Below are positions 21,490 to 34,281 of a DNA stretch of 64,000 nt, in pieces. Position 1 is the stretch's first letter. The number at the start of each line of letters is the position of its first letter. Origin of the DNA: Gnetum montanum (taxonomy: Eukaryota; Streptophyta; Gnetopsida; Gnetales; Gnetaceae); the NCBI GenBank assembly GCA_015680685.1, contig MNCI01029439.1:130425-194424 (forward strand), given 5' to 3'. The notes below the pieces were generated by a model. The model saw only the letters and a program-made list of their open reading frames with translations. It was not told where the DNA came from and did not search any database. A program made the position numbers and the translations under genes.

Positions 21490-22500
21490 GTTAGTAATGA
21501 AGCATCAATTGGTTGCATCGATGTAGCCTCTCTAATGTAGCCACTTCAAGGTAACCACTTTGAGGAAAATACTTCAAGGTAGCCGCTTTGATGCAGTTGC
21601 CTTGATGTAGCTACTTTGATGTAGCAACTTCAAAGCAGCAACATTGATGAGGCCCTGTTGACACGACCCTATTGATGCAGCCCCATCGGCACATGCAATG
21701 ATGCATTGACGAGGACCCATCAATGTAGTGTCTATTTTTACTTATAAATACGCATGCTCCAACTATGTATTGGCATTCTTGGGTCAATAGAGTAGCCAAA
21801 CTCTTGCATTTTTATTCCATAGTCTTAGAGAATAGTTAGTGAGTGCTTGTAGTGTGGATTTGAGGCAGTTGTACAACGTCTTATTCAAGTGGCAATGTAC
21901 CTGGACACATTCCATGAACATCAATAAGATCAAGATTAATTCTTATTCATTATAGTACTTTAACTTGGATTAAATTTACTTTCCATGTAATTTACATTTC
22001 ATGTACTTAGCTAATATTTATGTTTCCATGCATGTTAATGAATTGGTGAAATGAGCACAACTAGTTTCAAGCATAAACATGTATTCACTTGGTAATCCCA
22101 ATAGCCTTATTGCTTGGTTCGCCTAGTAGCATAGCACTTGGTAATCCCAATAGTGGATATGTGGATTCAAGATGTGTATGGTAAGTTGGGCATAGACACT
22201 CATCACCCATAGGCTAGTTTAGAATTTACTTTGTATTGATAATTAGTTAAATAATTGATCTCTTTACTATCATTAAGAGTAGCCTAAGGCCAAAACAACA
22301 TCAAGAATCATATGCCTCACTTTGAACTAAACCATACATCACAAAGCTACCACTAGTCCAAGTGGGAAGAGAGCGAACTACAATCAAGGCATAACGATCT
22401 AGATGCCACAACTAATCCCATCCATGGAATTTGACCAGATCATGCATGAACACTTGATGATTTATATGGTTGAGTGTAGGGGCACCTTCGTCACTCATCA
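21490..22500 (+). repeat. Element E 5' LTR
   Basis: Begins near 21490-21498 and ends GTCACTCATCA. The U3 (21500-21735) is an array based on TTGATGTAGC(T/C)ACTT and 'gatgcagcc' words rather than GATATC. CTTATAAATA lies at 21734-21743. The right half carries the 'gcttggttcgcc.agtagc' motif shared with 37677-37700. Confidence 0.75.
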
Positions 22501-22501
22501 T

Positions 22502-22519
22502 TAACATTGTTGTCAGGGA
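22502..22519 (+). other. Element E primer binding site
   Basis: TAACATTGTTGTCAGGGA, a mutated tRNA-Asp-type site. Four of the changes fit C-to-T or G-to-A decay. Confidence 0.65.
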
Positions 22520-22624
22520 TGGTGCTAATTATCTAGATTATTTATATCATACATGATCATTATAAATGTAATAATAATTTATCTTTCAGAAAATATTAAG
22601 TCACACAATCATTAACTAACAAAA

Positions 22625-23927
22625 ATGTCTCTTTCACAAGGAAGTGATAATGTATTGTATGGAGAGAACATTCATTAGAGAACTAATGAGATATGTACTA
22701 AAGAAAATTGGAGTGACCAACCTCATGTAGGGGTTTCATATGTTCATGACCACCTTGACTACACTCAATGACTACATTCACCTAAGGTAAACAATCCTAG
22801 AGGAGATGAAGAAAGTCGTAGACTAGGGGAGGCCTCAAGACCTAGGACCTCCTCAAAACCTAGAAAAGATACATCAAGGGACCATGGGGAACATTGTAGA
22901 AGCCATAGCGACTCTCGCAGTTCCTCATCTTCCTCTTCCTCTTCAAAATCTAGTTCTGATGAAGATGAACATAGGTATAGAGATCGAGCTCTACTATGGG
23001 ATCAAAATAAGGATAGAAATTAAACCCAAGGGCAAAATCAAAGACATCAAAATGAACATAGACAAAATCATCATAATTAGATAAATAGAAATAGAAAGTT
23101 TCACCATGACTTATCTAATGATAGTGAACCCTTGTTGGCCATTAAGAGCATGATGTAGACCATAAAGGTAGTTAAAATACCCCAAAAGGCATCATAAGGA
23201 AAGTTGCATTAAAAGGCGTGATATGAATAGCATCCTAAATTTGTGGGAGTCGATAATTTTGATTCACAACATCATTTGCAAGCCTTCCATGATGCTTGCA
23301 TTTTAAAACATTAAAAGTAGGTGGCAAAAGCTTAAGCTCTTTCCTAGAACACTAATAGACAAAGCCAAAGTGTGGTATAAATCGTTAAAACCAAATTCAA
23401 TCCATCGGTGGTCCATAATGCTGGAACTCTTCAACAAGAAATACCAAACCTATGCAAGGGTTTCCAACCTAAGGAAATAAATCCAAGGATGGAAACAAGA
23501 ACAAAATGAACCATTAGATACAGCCCTAGATAGATACTATTCTCTACTGAATAGATACCTAGGCCATGGTTTCTCTCAAGAAGAGAAACTTTTCCACATC
23601 ATAGATGGGCTTTATAGTTAAACAAGAGAGACCCTTCGGATGTATGCTCAAGGTGAATTATATGAACTAAGAACCCATTAGATCTAAAGGCAATCAAGTG
23701 TGTGGAAAAAGAAGAAGCAGAGTTATGTAAATGAGAGAATGTTGAGAAATATCATTGGGACCCAACTCTTCAAAATAAAAGGGTTCATCTCTATGATAAG
23801 AAAAAAAAGGTAACTCTCGATGAGGTGATTTTAATCTTGCTAATACAAAATTCTATCAATGAGCTTGAAGCAAAGCTACATAAGATGTTGGAATGGATAA
23901 ATGAAAAATTTACAACTACATCATGGA
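22625..23927 (+). pseudogene. Element E gag, first part
   Basis: From ATG 22625 the frame reads MSLSQGSDN, a segment with NWSDQPHVGVSYVH, a serine run (22915-22955), an RH/NQ-rich region, then the capsid domain (23220-23700, with WYKSLKP-type and LDRYYSLLNRYLGHGF). Stops at 22676 and several later sites and small shifts break it. It is close to the gag of element B. It stops at about 23927, where a reverse-strand LTR begins, and resumes at 26977 after a loss of roughly 100 codons. Confidence 0.8.
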
Positions 23928-24423
23928 CTTCGTGCATGACTACCACTAGGATTACCAAGCGCAGATCCTAGGTACGCTACTGGGTTACCAAGTAGTCACA
24001 CTTAAATGCTCATGATTAAGTCGTACTCATTCCATGTTACTAGGAGATAAGGGTAGAGAGATATTAACTAGGAAAGCAATAAATAACAATAACAAATTAA
24101 TTAATTAAACTAAGTGAATGTTGCAATGATGAAGTAATCTCGATCTTTATTTCTAGCCATGTGCTTGTCCATGTACATCACACTCAAATAAGGATGTCGT
24201 ACAATTACAATCACCACACTGCGGGCATGCACTAGGAGAAAGGGTTGAGAGGAAACTAAAATCAAAACGTAACTCTAATTCTACTTTTCTACTCTCTTCT
24301 TACTTAACACTTTTCGAAAACTACCTGCCTCTTATTTATAGATGAGGAAACAAGCTGCGATATCGCATCTCGGCTACGATATTGCGGATGCGATATCACG
24401 ATCGACAAATTCACAACTCATCA
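23928..24423 (-). repeat. X 3' LTR, truncated
   Basis: Right end ACAACTCATCA with GATATC words (24355-24410) and reverse TATA (TTATTTATA near 24330-24340). AATAAAGATCGAG equivalent lies near 24145. Its U5 half is missing on the left. Confidence 0.75.
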
Positions 24424-25826
24424 TACCACCACGACTGAATGAAAACTCATCCTTGAGTTAAACTGAGAACAAGCTCCATTGATTACATAGTGGATAGGTA
24501 TTGGATTATTTACTAACTAGAATAGATTCATGCCGTAGTGTGGAATCAGAACAAAATTGAGACATAACACAAAAGAAAATCCTATGATTACAAAATTTGA
24601 TGGAACTCATGTAGTTCAAGGTGGTGGTGGCTCCCCCATGGGTGCTTTCCCCTTGTCTTGTGCTCCAGGTCTTGGAATTTGATGGCGTTGAAGTATGGCC
24701 TAGAGTTTCTCCTCCTCAGATCAGGGATCTTGTGTTGTCCATGCTGATGTTCCGATGTTTGATGGAGTTAGCACCTCCCATGGGCATGCTAATTGCGAGA
24801 AAATTTTATTTGCCTTGACATACCAACCGCAAATACCCATTGTTCCTCCTCATAAGCTCTAGCTTTGTCTTTATATTCTTAAAAACCTACCATCCATTGA
24901 GCCAAGTCTATTGCTACACCTTTTTTCCCTTGGTAGCTCGCTTTAACCACCTCAAGTTCAGAATTTGCAACCTCCAACTGCTGCAACAATTTCTTGCGTT
25001 CTGCGAATTCCATTTCATACTTAACATAGGTGGTGGCCACCTGCTGCTCGAGCTCTGTTCTCGAGCACCCTGCTATTAACATGGCAAGGTTGGCATATTG
25101 CAGATTTGCCAACTCCATGTACTCAGTAAGATCTTGGATCTGTAGGTCCCGATTTTTAACTTCTACCTGGTGGACAAATGCATATGTGTCCAGTATGGCC
25201 CGCCAATTAGTTTTTTGGGCACTGAGAGTGTTGATGTGGACGTTGGCCAGATGGATCTCTTTTTCAATGATTTGCTTGTACATTCCCACCTGGTCTCGAA
25301 AATGCTCCTTCAGCATCTCATGTCGTTTAGCCTCATTTTGCCACAGGCTTATTTCAATAGCTATCTTTTGAAGAATGGTACGTACCTCCTCCATCGAGAG
25401 GGTTCAATTCTCCCTGGCTAAATGGTTCATATCTTGGTTGATCCTGACAAGTTGTTCTTGAAATTATTGAAAATTTTCTTCGAGAACATTCTTTTGTTTC
25501 TCCACAGTGGTCAACCGAAGGTTGTCAACAACAAGTTATTTGTTTTCTTCTTGTAGGGCTTTGAGTGCCTTAGTATGTGCATATGTTTGTGCTTGTGCTG
25601 TGGAGGCATCCCAAACAGCCTTCCCTTTTTCTTCTGCCACCCTTTTATTCTCTATTATTAGCTTGGTAAGTTGCTCAGTTTGAAAAGTGTCTAACTGGTA
25701 TACAAGAACGAATTGAGAGGGATCCCGTTGTGCTACCTACAGGGTCACGAGCCTTTCTTGGAATTTTTGTACTTCTACTTCGACGTGCTTAGCCCTCATC
25801 TCTATTAAGACCAGTTTTCCTTTTAA
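24424..25826 (-). pseudogene. X extra 3' ORF, coiled-coil part
   Basis: An intact 171-codon run (24879-25394) encodes a strongly helical, charged protein: leucine/isoleucine heptads, long E/K/Q-rich stretches, and the segment LANLQYANLAMLIAG with EQQVATTYVKYEMEFAERK. The same segment occurs in element C (7637-7840). Upstream frames (25395-25820) continue the coiled coil with stops. The domain with LPFPYLIRKLCK seen in C is missing here, lost at the LTR junction at 25826. It probably mediates oligomerisation (inference). Function in the element life cycle is not known. Confidence 0.6.
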
Positions 25827-26530
25827 TGAGTGGCAAGGTACCCCTACACTCAACCATACGAATATGAGCGTTACATGCGCGATTCGGTCGAACTTCGCAA
25901 ACTAAGTGCCTACACACCTTTTGGAACACTTAAGGTTAATCATTTGTTGTCTTCCTAGACTTACTTATATTTTTCACAGTTGTATGGTTAAGTAAGTATG
26001 AGGTATATGATTTTTATATCTTTTCAGTTTTATCTCCCATGTTGATAAGGTGAAGGGTGAAGAGACTAATTAACTAACTTTAACTAACTAACTAAGCCTT
26101 AATTAACCTAGCATTAGTATCCGTTCCCACTTACCGTTCACATCCTAAACCAATGCAACCTTGGTTACCAAATGCTATTCATTACTGGGATCACCAAGCT
26201 TAACGCACAGGCTCGAAGTGGTCGTACTGAATGCACTTAACTAGGAGAGAAGGGTTGAGAGAGATTTAATTAACTAATAAAGCATTTAAATGATAAATAA
26301 TAAATAATAATAAATAAATTCCTATTTAGCCTATTCCATGCACTGCAAGGTTTATCCAAGAAGTTCGGCTTTATTTCTATACACAAACTTGTGTTCAGGT
26401 ACAATATTTGCTCAAATAAAGATCTGTTCACATTGGAGCTCCTACTGTGGGCACATGGAAATTATTCTATCTCTAGAGAGGTAAAACTGTCAGAGTTTCG
26501 CTACGGTCTAGGCCTAGAATTAGAATTAGA
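25827..26530 (-). repeat. X right LTR, D-type R-U5 piece
   Basis: Starts TGAGTGGCAAGGTACCC (missing the first three terminal bases) and follows the D/F LTR up to the region just after TATA. It ends in an ATTAGA repeat (26516-26534) that forms the junction with the next piece. Confidence 0.75.
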
Positions 26531-26976
26531 ATTAGTCGTATTGATTCCACTTAATGATAGGAATAATAAAGAGCAATAAATGGAAACATTAACTAAGGAA
26601 AACAATAAAAAATTAAACAATTGAAAGCAATAATAAATCTAAGTGGATGCTACGATGATGAAAGTAATCTTGATCTTTATTGCTAGTCATGTAATGCATC
26701 CAAGTACATCACACTTGAATAAGAATGTCATACAGTCACTTAACATTACATGCAGGCATGCACTAGAAAACAAAATTTTGACTACTTTGAAATCTATGAA
26801 AAAGCTATCTAAAATTTATCCAAAAATCTATATCACAATCATGCATCCAAGTTTGGTATTTATAGGCTAGCATAGAAGGGGTGATATCGGATGCCCAACA
26901 TCGGAGGTTATGCCTCGATATCCGATACCCAATATAGGATATCCGATATCACAACCTTGCAAAACATAACTCATCA
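26531..26976 (-). repeat. X right LTR, C-type U3-R piece
   Basis: Matches 6695-7149: 'ccacttaatga.aggaataataaagagcaataaatg', 'tttggtatttataggctagcat' and GATATC/CCGATA words (26880-26965), ending ACTCATCA. Confidence 0.75.
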
Positions 26977-27850
26977 AAAAGTAAATGCCTAGGAAATTAT
27001 CTTACTCACAAGATAATTATAGATAGTCCTACAACCAACCATATTATCCGAGTGGGACTTCTTAGTAGCCTCAAAACTACTATCAACCATAGTGGCAAAA
27101 TCAATAGTCATGGGGGAGTCCATCATCAAACTAGCACTACCCTTATTGCCAGCTGAACCCATATGGATATTATGTTCAACAACCTATTTCCTTAACTTGC
27201 TCTACTTCCTCTACCTCAAATCCCTACTATCACTCTCCTGAATATCATCAACCCACAACATCTTCTACAGGATCACCACCTCATGCCTCTTGTCCTCTAT
27301 CACCTCCTCAACATTCTCAAACTTTCTTCCACCATATGACACCACCAACAACACATGAAGGTTTGACACCACAACATTAATGAAAGAATGTCACTTGTGT
27401 TGTGAACATAGACAAAAATAAAAATGCTAGTAGATCTCAACCACAACCTTGAAAATGTCCTTTCTTTAGGGCAATTTCTTTACACAAACATAAAACTCAT
27501 AGATCTACTGGCACATCGAGACCCGCATAAGGCCAATATGGTGCAACACCCTTCCTCAAAAAAATAATTTCTCCTAATCATACATAAAAGCCAACAACCA
27601 TCATCACTCCAACACAAGACATAAACAATAAACCTATCACTGTGGAGAGACAAAAAAACCCATGCATCACTAATAGTAAAGGGTGTAGTTGTGGGCCAAA
27701 AATTCAAAATATTAACACAACCCACAAAAAAGCTAAGGAACAAGCGTGTGAGAAAAAACTAGTTTATGTAGCAACCACTAAACCAAAAGACACCTAGTGA
27801 CTTGGAAATAGAGTGTAAAATTATTTCAAGGATGCATGGAAATAACCAAT
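26977..27850 (+). pseudogene. Element E gag, C-terminal part
   Basis: Resumes in the Pro/Gln/Tyr-rich tail: YYPSGTSQQPQNYY, QSWGSPSS, HYPYC.LNPYGYYVQQP (27045-27185), then a serine/proline-rich stretch. The LYVATT motif that ends gag-protease in D and F is at about 27763-27780. The protease region between them is poorly preserved. It ends before the polypurine-like motif at 27880. Confidence 0.7.
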
Positions 27851-30029
27851 CCACTTACTAATTCTTGTCATGGTTAAGAGCTTAGTCATGGGGGAGATGC
27901 CCCATCCTAAATTAGGAACTAATAAGTGTTTTTCACCTTTTTGTTTTACATTTTTTTATCATTTTTCTATTTCTTTCCATATTTTTTAATTCTTAATATG
28001 TTTTCCATTTCTTGTTATTTTTTATTTTTCTTTATAATTTTCTCTTTTCTTGAGTCAGTTTCTTTATGTTGTATGAATGTCTTTTATGTTTTTGTTAATA
28101 ATATTGCCAAGTCATGATGTAGAAGTCAATGCTATGTGTTGGGTTTTTGTGCTATGCTATCAAGATAATTGGGTAAATAATTGTGTGAAGCAGTGAGACC
28201 ACCTCATACATCCCTTCAGTTCTCTAAATAAAAAGGTCTTTTGTCATGGAAGCAATTTTTTTCTTCTTTAATGAAACTAAAATTCATCAATGATCATTGT
28301 ACCTTGAAGAAAGAGGGAATGACCAAGTGGGAATGCTAAGGGTGTGACCTCAAAGGGATATGTTAGGTTCTCTTTTTAACTTCCTTTGTGTGATCTATGA
28401 CTACTCATGGAACATATCATCACTACACGGTTGACCAATAACAAGAAGCTAAAAATCTTTGCATGGTGTTGTTCCCATCCAAAATCATAACAATATAAAA
28501 TCCAAGAAAAATAGTAATGGGAATTCAAAGGACACCCCTTAGACACAATAATGGGTTGCAAGCACTAGTTATGGGACTAGAAAGACATGTTACCCATGCC
28601 TGAAGGCACCCCTCTAACTAAGGCCCTTTCTTCATTCTTCTCTTTCTAGAGTAAGGATTGTTCTTTGAGGTGGTTGTGGATTCATGGTGGCTAGCAAGAA
28701 GGAACACATCAACACAATGTCACTGTTCATGGTATGAACTTGGTCTAAACTTGGATGGATAGGTATGTTGATCATTTTAATCACACTTGACATAAGAACC
28801 TATTGCAGACATGATAAAGAACTTTACATCCCAGTCTCTACAATCCCTTCTCATCCCAGTCATTCACCTCATTGTTGCATACGATTATGAGCCTTTTGGT
28901 TTTATGTAGTATTTTGTAACATCCCGACCATGATAGTTGTTTATTGTTTGGAATAAAGACATGATCTACATTTAACTTCTAGGATGTCCATGAACATCTA
29001 TAAAAGTGATTCTGTAAGGGCATTATGGCAAGAGCCTGCTTTGGGAAGGACCCACTTGCATAACTTTTGTTAATCATGGCTTTGAACTAACCTTCACATC
29101 TTCCAAAACATCATTGATGGTTTCTTTAAATTTATGTATGATTTTGGGACTAATTTTCATCAATTTTAATTAATTTTTCCTACTTTTCTATCTCAATACC
29201 CTTCAACTTCCAAACAATTTCTTGGCCATCTTCTGCATTAAACCTTGGGTTTTCATTGTTCAAAAACTTACATGCTTCCAAAGTTACATTTATTAGTCAT
29301 GGGGCCTAGGGATGTCTGCTTTGAAATTTTTAGAATTTTTGAAATTTTTCCAACATCATATCTTCAAACATTGTGGTAACTAATAGTAATTAACCAAAAT
29401 AAGGTGAATAGCTTAATGATTTTAGTTAGCTCATAACCTTGGGCATAGTATGTTGTTGTCACCTTATGCTCAAATGTAAACTAAGGGATCCAAAAAGGGT
29501 TGATTATTAAGGAAACTTTACCAAAATTAATGTTGATCCTTTGGTGACTGAAAGTGATGCTAAAGAAATGCCTAAGGAAAAAGGTCTTTTGCTAGGCATG
29601 AAAACGAAGCCAAGAGAGGAACAATAAAGGATATGCCCATGGATAAATAGTAGCACATACAGGATAACAACTCAAACATCACATGATTACTAGATCCATG
29701 GGACGATGAGAAGAAATTTTAGTCCATCCTTCAAGAATGGTTTGCATAACTAGAGAAGCCTCAACATAATAATCAAGGTTGGAAGTTTGCCACTGCTAGC
29801 AGCAACAAGACCTTTGTAAATTTTGTAATCTTAAATGTTTGTCCAATCTTTTTGTCATATTATCATTTTTTCAACATCAAATCACATCAAATTTTGTAAT
29901 GCCGCACTCAAAGTAAATCAGTAGCTAGAGTCAATCAATAATCTCATACCTTTCCAATTTTGTAAAGAAAGCTAGGTTCTATCCTATTAACTCAAGGATG
30001 AGATTTTAGTCAATCGTGGATGTATGATG
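27851..30029 (+). other. Element E 3' untranslated region
   Basis: Not coding. Carries the same ordered blocks as D: TAGTCATGGGGGAGATG (27882-27900), T-rich TTTTGTTTTACA remnant, ggtgtgacctcaaaggga near 28343, tctttgcatggtgttgttccca near 28457. Then come ccccttagac...ctctaactaaggcccttt (28535-28630), aagagcctgctttgggaaggaccca (29030-29055), a second polypurine-like motif (29294-29306), and the pre-PPT block (29935-30029). Confidence 0.7.
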
Positions 30030-30241
30030 AACCATTAGTCGGCTGAGGTATCATAGATGTTATGTCATAGATGCTACATCGCACCTACATTGTAGCATCC
30101 ATGTCGATGCTTCTTAATCAGCTGCTACGTTATAAATGCTATGTCGTATCTATTTTAAAAAAGTCAATTTTTGGTCAGCTACGATATCGAATCCCTGATA
30201 TTGAAGCATAAGTTGCATTACCAAATATCTAATATTGTAGG
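30030..30241 (+). repeat. Element E 3' LTR, U3 part
   Basis: Starts TGATGAACC just after the decayed tract TCAATCGTGGATGTA. Contains an array of 'gatgctacatcg', 'gatgctatgtcg' and GATATC words. Cut at 30241 by element F, just upstream of where its TATA box resumes (37296). Confidence 0.75.
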
Positions 30242-30390
30242 TGATGGGACATGATATCGCATGGGCTGCGATATCGCGTATCACGTCCGCTGCGATATCG
30301 CATCCCACTCGATATCGTGTACGCGATATCGCGTCATCACCCATGATATCACGTACGCGATATCACGGTGTGCCGCAAAATCTATAAATA
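30242..30390 (+). promoter_or_regulatory. U3 palindromic array and TATA box, element F 5' LTR
   Basis: GATATCGC-type palindromes between 30250 and 30368 (for example GCGATATCGCATCC and TGTACGCGATATCGCG), then CTATAAATA at 30382-30390. Confidence 0.7.
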
Positions 30391-30961
30391 CGATGTGGCT
30401 CTCCATTGTTTTCCATTCTAGGCCTAGATCGTAGGGAAACTCTGGCAATTTGATCTCTCCAGAGATACAATATTTTCCATGTGCCCGCAGTAGGAGCTCC
30501 AAAGTGAACAGACCTTTATTCGAGCAAACATTGTACCTAAACACAAGTTTGTGTACGGCAATAAAGACGAACTTCTTGGATAAACCTTGTAGTGCATGGA
30601 ATAGACTAATTAGGACTTTATTTATTTTTTTTATTTAAATGATTTATTGGTGATTAAATCTTTCTCAACCCTTCTCTCCTAGTTAAGTGCCTCAGTATGA
30701 CCGCTTTGAGCACATGCATTACACTTGGTGATCCCAGCAACGATTAGCGTTTGGTAACCAAGGTTGCATCGGTTCAGGGTGTGAACGGTAAGTGGAAATG
30801 GATGCTGACGCTAGGTTAATTCAAACTTAGTTAGTTAGTTAATCTCTTCAACCCTTTACCTTATCAGCTTAGGAGATATAAACCGAAAAGACCATAAAAA
30901 TCATATACCTCGGACTTACTTAACCATACCGTGACAAATACAAGTAAGTCTAGGAAGACAA
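30242..30961 (+). repeat. Element F 5' LTR, incomplete at N
   Basis: Starts TGATGGGACATG. By comparison with the 3' LTR it should continue past 'aagtctaggaagacaa' for about 120 bp to CATCA, but the sequence goes from the N straight to ATTGGCACTG of the PBS. Confidence 0.85.
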
Positions 30962-30962
30962 N
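30962..30962. other. Single unknown base in element F
   Basis: An N exactly where about 120 bp of LTR are missing. Likely a collapsed assembly join. Confidence 0.75.
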
Positions 30963-30964
30963 AT

Positions 30965-30982
30965 TGGCACTGTTGCCAGGGA
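30965..30982 (+). other. Element F primer binding site
   Basis: TGGCACTGTTGCCAGGGA, tRNA-Asp-type. Confidence 0.85.
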
Positions 30983-31106
30983 CTAAGTGTTTGTGCACTA
31001 AATAGAACATAGGAAATTACTCACATCGTTGGGAGCTTTAACGAACCTTAGGGTTAATTAAACGAAAAATTTATATAACGGTTAATTAGCACACCGATAA
31101 GACATC

Positions 31107-34100
31107 ATGTCTTCGTCTTCTTCTCACATGGGCACTTCACCTAGGGATAATACAAGAAACAGTCGACAATCAAAAACACAACCTAAATCACCCAGTTCCT
31201 CAACAATATAGGTTGACATATACTCATCCCAATGAGTAGATACCTAATTCTACTTTTATCCTCCATCAGGATGAACAGATGCGCTAGAGAGACTTGCAAG
31301 GTAACACAGTGTTACCTCTGGATCGTGCAGTCCCCAACATGCTCCTCCGTGCTTTGGCACAGATCGGCATGACTCAGCTCTATGCTGAATACGTCATGGC
31401 AGATTTTGACACAAGGGATTACTATCCTACAATCGCACAACGTATGAGGGACTTAAGGCAAGAGAGCCAACATACACTGTTAAAGGGCAAAGAGGTCCCG
31501 CACATCCTAAGTGAAATCGGAGATGGTGAACCACTTATAACTGGTTCGTTATTGAAAGATGTTCCCCCTCCTAACAATAGTGAGGAGGTGGGGTATCAGA
31601 ACCTATGCTCCATGATACACAACCCTGATTTTGATCCCCGTGAACACCAGCTATTCACTAAGGGAACAACAACAAATGACAAGGACAGGCACTCAGATCG
31701 TCACCACGATCGGGACCGAAGCCACAGAAGAGAAGGTAAGAAACATTGTCATGGTGATGTTTCTCCTTCTTCTTCACCTTCATCAAATCACTCACCCTCT
31801 CCTTCCACATCAGGGTGCAATCATCAAGAGCATAACGAAGAGGATAAAGGTAAGAGAGATGAGAGACCTCAACGAGAGAGTCGAGAGAGAGGACGAGGGC
31901 AATCAAGAGAGTCTAGGCATGAACGAAGGGAAAGTAGGGAACAACAGAGACATCATAGACGTCATGAAAGAGATGATCATGATGAACCCCTACTTGCCAC
32001 CCAAAGCATGCTAGATATAACGGAGGCTATGAGAATCCCAACAAGGCATCAAAAGGATAGTCGGATCAAACGCTTAGACATGAACAATATCCCACGCTTC
32101 GAAGGGGGATACAATGCAGATCCACAAAATCATTAGTAGGCATTTCATGATGCCTGTGCATTGCAAAACATAGAAAACGAGTGGAAAAAACTAAAGTTCT
32201 TTCCCAGGACACTCATAAAGGAAGCAGAGAGTTGGTACCGGTCCTTAGAACTAGAAACCATCAGGAGGTGGAGTACGATGTTAGAACTCTTCAAAGATAA
32301 GTATCAGACATACTCCAAAGTGTTTAATTTGCGTAATCAGATCCAAGAATAGAAGCAAGGTACTCATGAACCCCTGGATGCTGCCATGGACCGCTACTAC
32401 GCATTGTTACATCATTGCCTAGGCCATGGTTATGCACAACAGGATCAACTTTTCCATCTCGTTAATGGGCTAAGGTATGAAACTAGGAGAACCCTTGGGA
32501 CTTACGCCCAAAGGAGATTATAAGAACTTAGATCCCATGAGATTCATCGCTTGTTGGAACAAGTAGCCAAAGAAGAAGGGGAGCTACAAAAAAGGGAAAG
32601 TGCAGAAGAATATAACCATAATCCCTCTCTTCGAAAGAAGGGAGTGAGATTTTGCGATGAAGAGGATGAGTCACCAATCAAAGAGTTGGTGAATAGGAAA
32701 AACTTCTCGCTTCAAAAACTAACAACAGAAGTAGTGGCTAAGGTAGAAGAAGTATGGAGCTCCTTAGATAGTAAAATTAAAACTATCCTAAAGATTGTAG
32801 AGGAGTCTAAGGAGGAACAAAGTAGTGATAAGGACAAGAAAAAGTGGAGAGATTCAAGCACTGCACGTGACAAGGATAAGGGGAAAATAACTATCTCCGA
32901 TGAGGTTGTGGAATCATACATAGACGATGACAGTGGATGTGAGATTTGCCACTATGATCATCCTAAGGGATGTTGTTCAATCATTTCACATCTACAAGAG
33001 TCTGGGGTGTATGCACTCAACCCGAGACTCAACAGACGACGGACACCTTGTAGGTTACCTTATCCTCAAGGTAACCCAAGATAGTTCCACCAACCATTGA
33101 CGTACTATCCAAGTGGAACTGCACCGTAATCCATCGAACGACATCAGTAGTGGCAATACCCACAGTCATGGGGGATGCCACCACCGAAATAGAAGTACCC
33201 TTACCGGCAGCCTGACCCTTATGGTTATTACATGCAGCAGCCAATTTCTCCAAGTGACTCCATGGGTCACACAAATCCCCAACGTCACTACCAAATTTGA
33301 GAGTACTTTAGAAGGACTCCTTCTCCTCTGGGAGATGCACCATATCCATACCATCCCCCTACTCCATCCGCATCTCTTCCACTGGTAGTTCCCATACCTT
33401 CTGCTCCAACAATGCAAGGGGAACTCCCCACTCAACCATAGCAACACAACGCAATGAGAGCCATAAACATCCAACCCCCTACTGGTTCTGGCAACCGTAA
33501 AAAGAGAAGACCTTTCTTCAGAACCAAAAGCCCAGACAAGCTCTCACAACAACAAGCAGTTGAGTCTGCAATCACTCCTCCAACACACAAGGCTTTGGAG
33601 CTTCCTTTAGACCAACATCAGAGCTCAACGTATACAGTTATGTTAACACATGCCGTAACTGACTGGATCAAGGTAGGCCACCTTCCCAAGAAACTATCTT
33701 ATCTTGGGAGTCCCTTAATCTACCTCCAACTCACCGAGAATGAACCACATAAGGCTCTTCTTAACTTAGGTTCTGGAGTCAACTTAATATCACGAGAAAT
33801 GTATCAAGCCTGGAACCTACCCCAACTTAAGAAGAGCAACATTCAACTAGAGCTAGTAGACCAGTCCATCATCATTTCCTTGGGATTGGTGGAGGACATC
33901 GTTACCACTGTGTGTGGTTGGTCTTACCTAGCTAATTTCCTGGTGATTGAAGTCAACAACAACAAAGGGGACTTCTCAATTATAATGGGAAGGGCATGGC
34001 TGAGTACAGTAGACGCATGCCTAGGAATTCGTGATCTTTCCTTGGAAATCTCTAAGGTAAACATTTATGAAAAGATCGAGAAGAGGAAAGTTCCATGCAT

Positions 34101-34281
34101 CACATACAGTGATTCATCGGGTGATGACATGGAGGAACGCACAACATCTCCTCCATGCAACAGGTGTGCCCTTGAAACTGTAAGACAAAGATGCTTGTAT
34201 GTAGCAACCACACAACAAGTAGTAGACACCCTGTGGTTGACAGCTACTCAAGAGAGCAATCGACAAATATGCATGGAATGA
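31107..34281 (+). pseudogene. Element F gag-protease, decayed
   Basis: ATG 31107 (MSSSSSHMG). Long open runs at 31294-32136 (280 codons), 32551-33084 and 33454-34281 (275 codons) cover most of the protein. The order is an N-terminal domain, an SR/RH-rich basic region (31670-31990, many RS, RE and RH dipeptides), capsid (32080-32560), an acidic helical region, and a C-x2-C-x3-H-x4-C motif (near 32940-32980) that is one residue short of a classic zinc knuckle. A P/Q/Y-rich tail and the protease region end it. The protease is dead by sequence: the catalytic aspartate is asparagine (33763-33765; LLN-L-G where D has LLD-S-G). Stops occur at CAG and TGG positions. Confidence 0.85.

Larger units (their letters stand above)
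23928..26976 (-). mobile_element. Composite X: internally deleted element with coiled-coil ORF
   Basis: Reverse strand, inside the gag of E. From right to left: a C-type LTR piece with U3 and R (26531-26976), a D-type LTR piece with R-U5 (25827-26530), the extra coiled-coil ORF (24424-25826), a polypurine tract (24424-24436) and a 3' LTR with U3 and R only (23928-24423). There is no PBS, gag or pol between the right LTR and the ORF; the LTR loses its last three bases and joins coding sequence directly. This suggests deletion and recombination between related elements after insertion. Confidence 0.65.
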
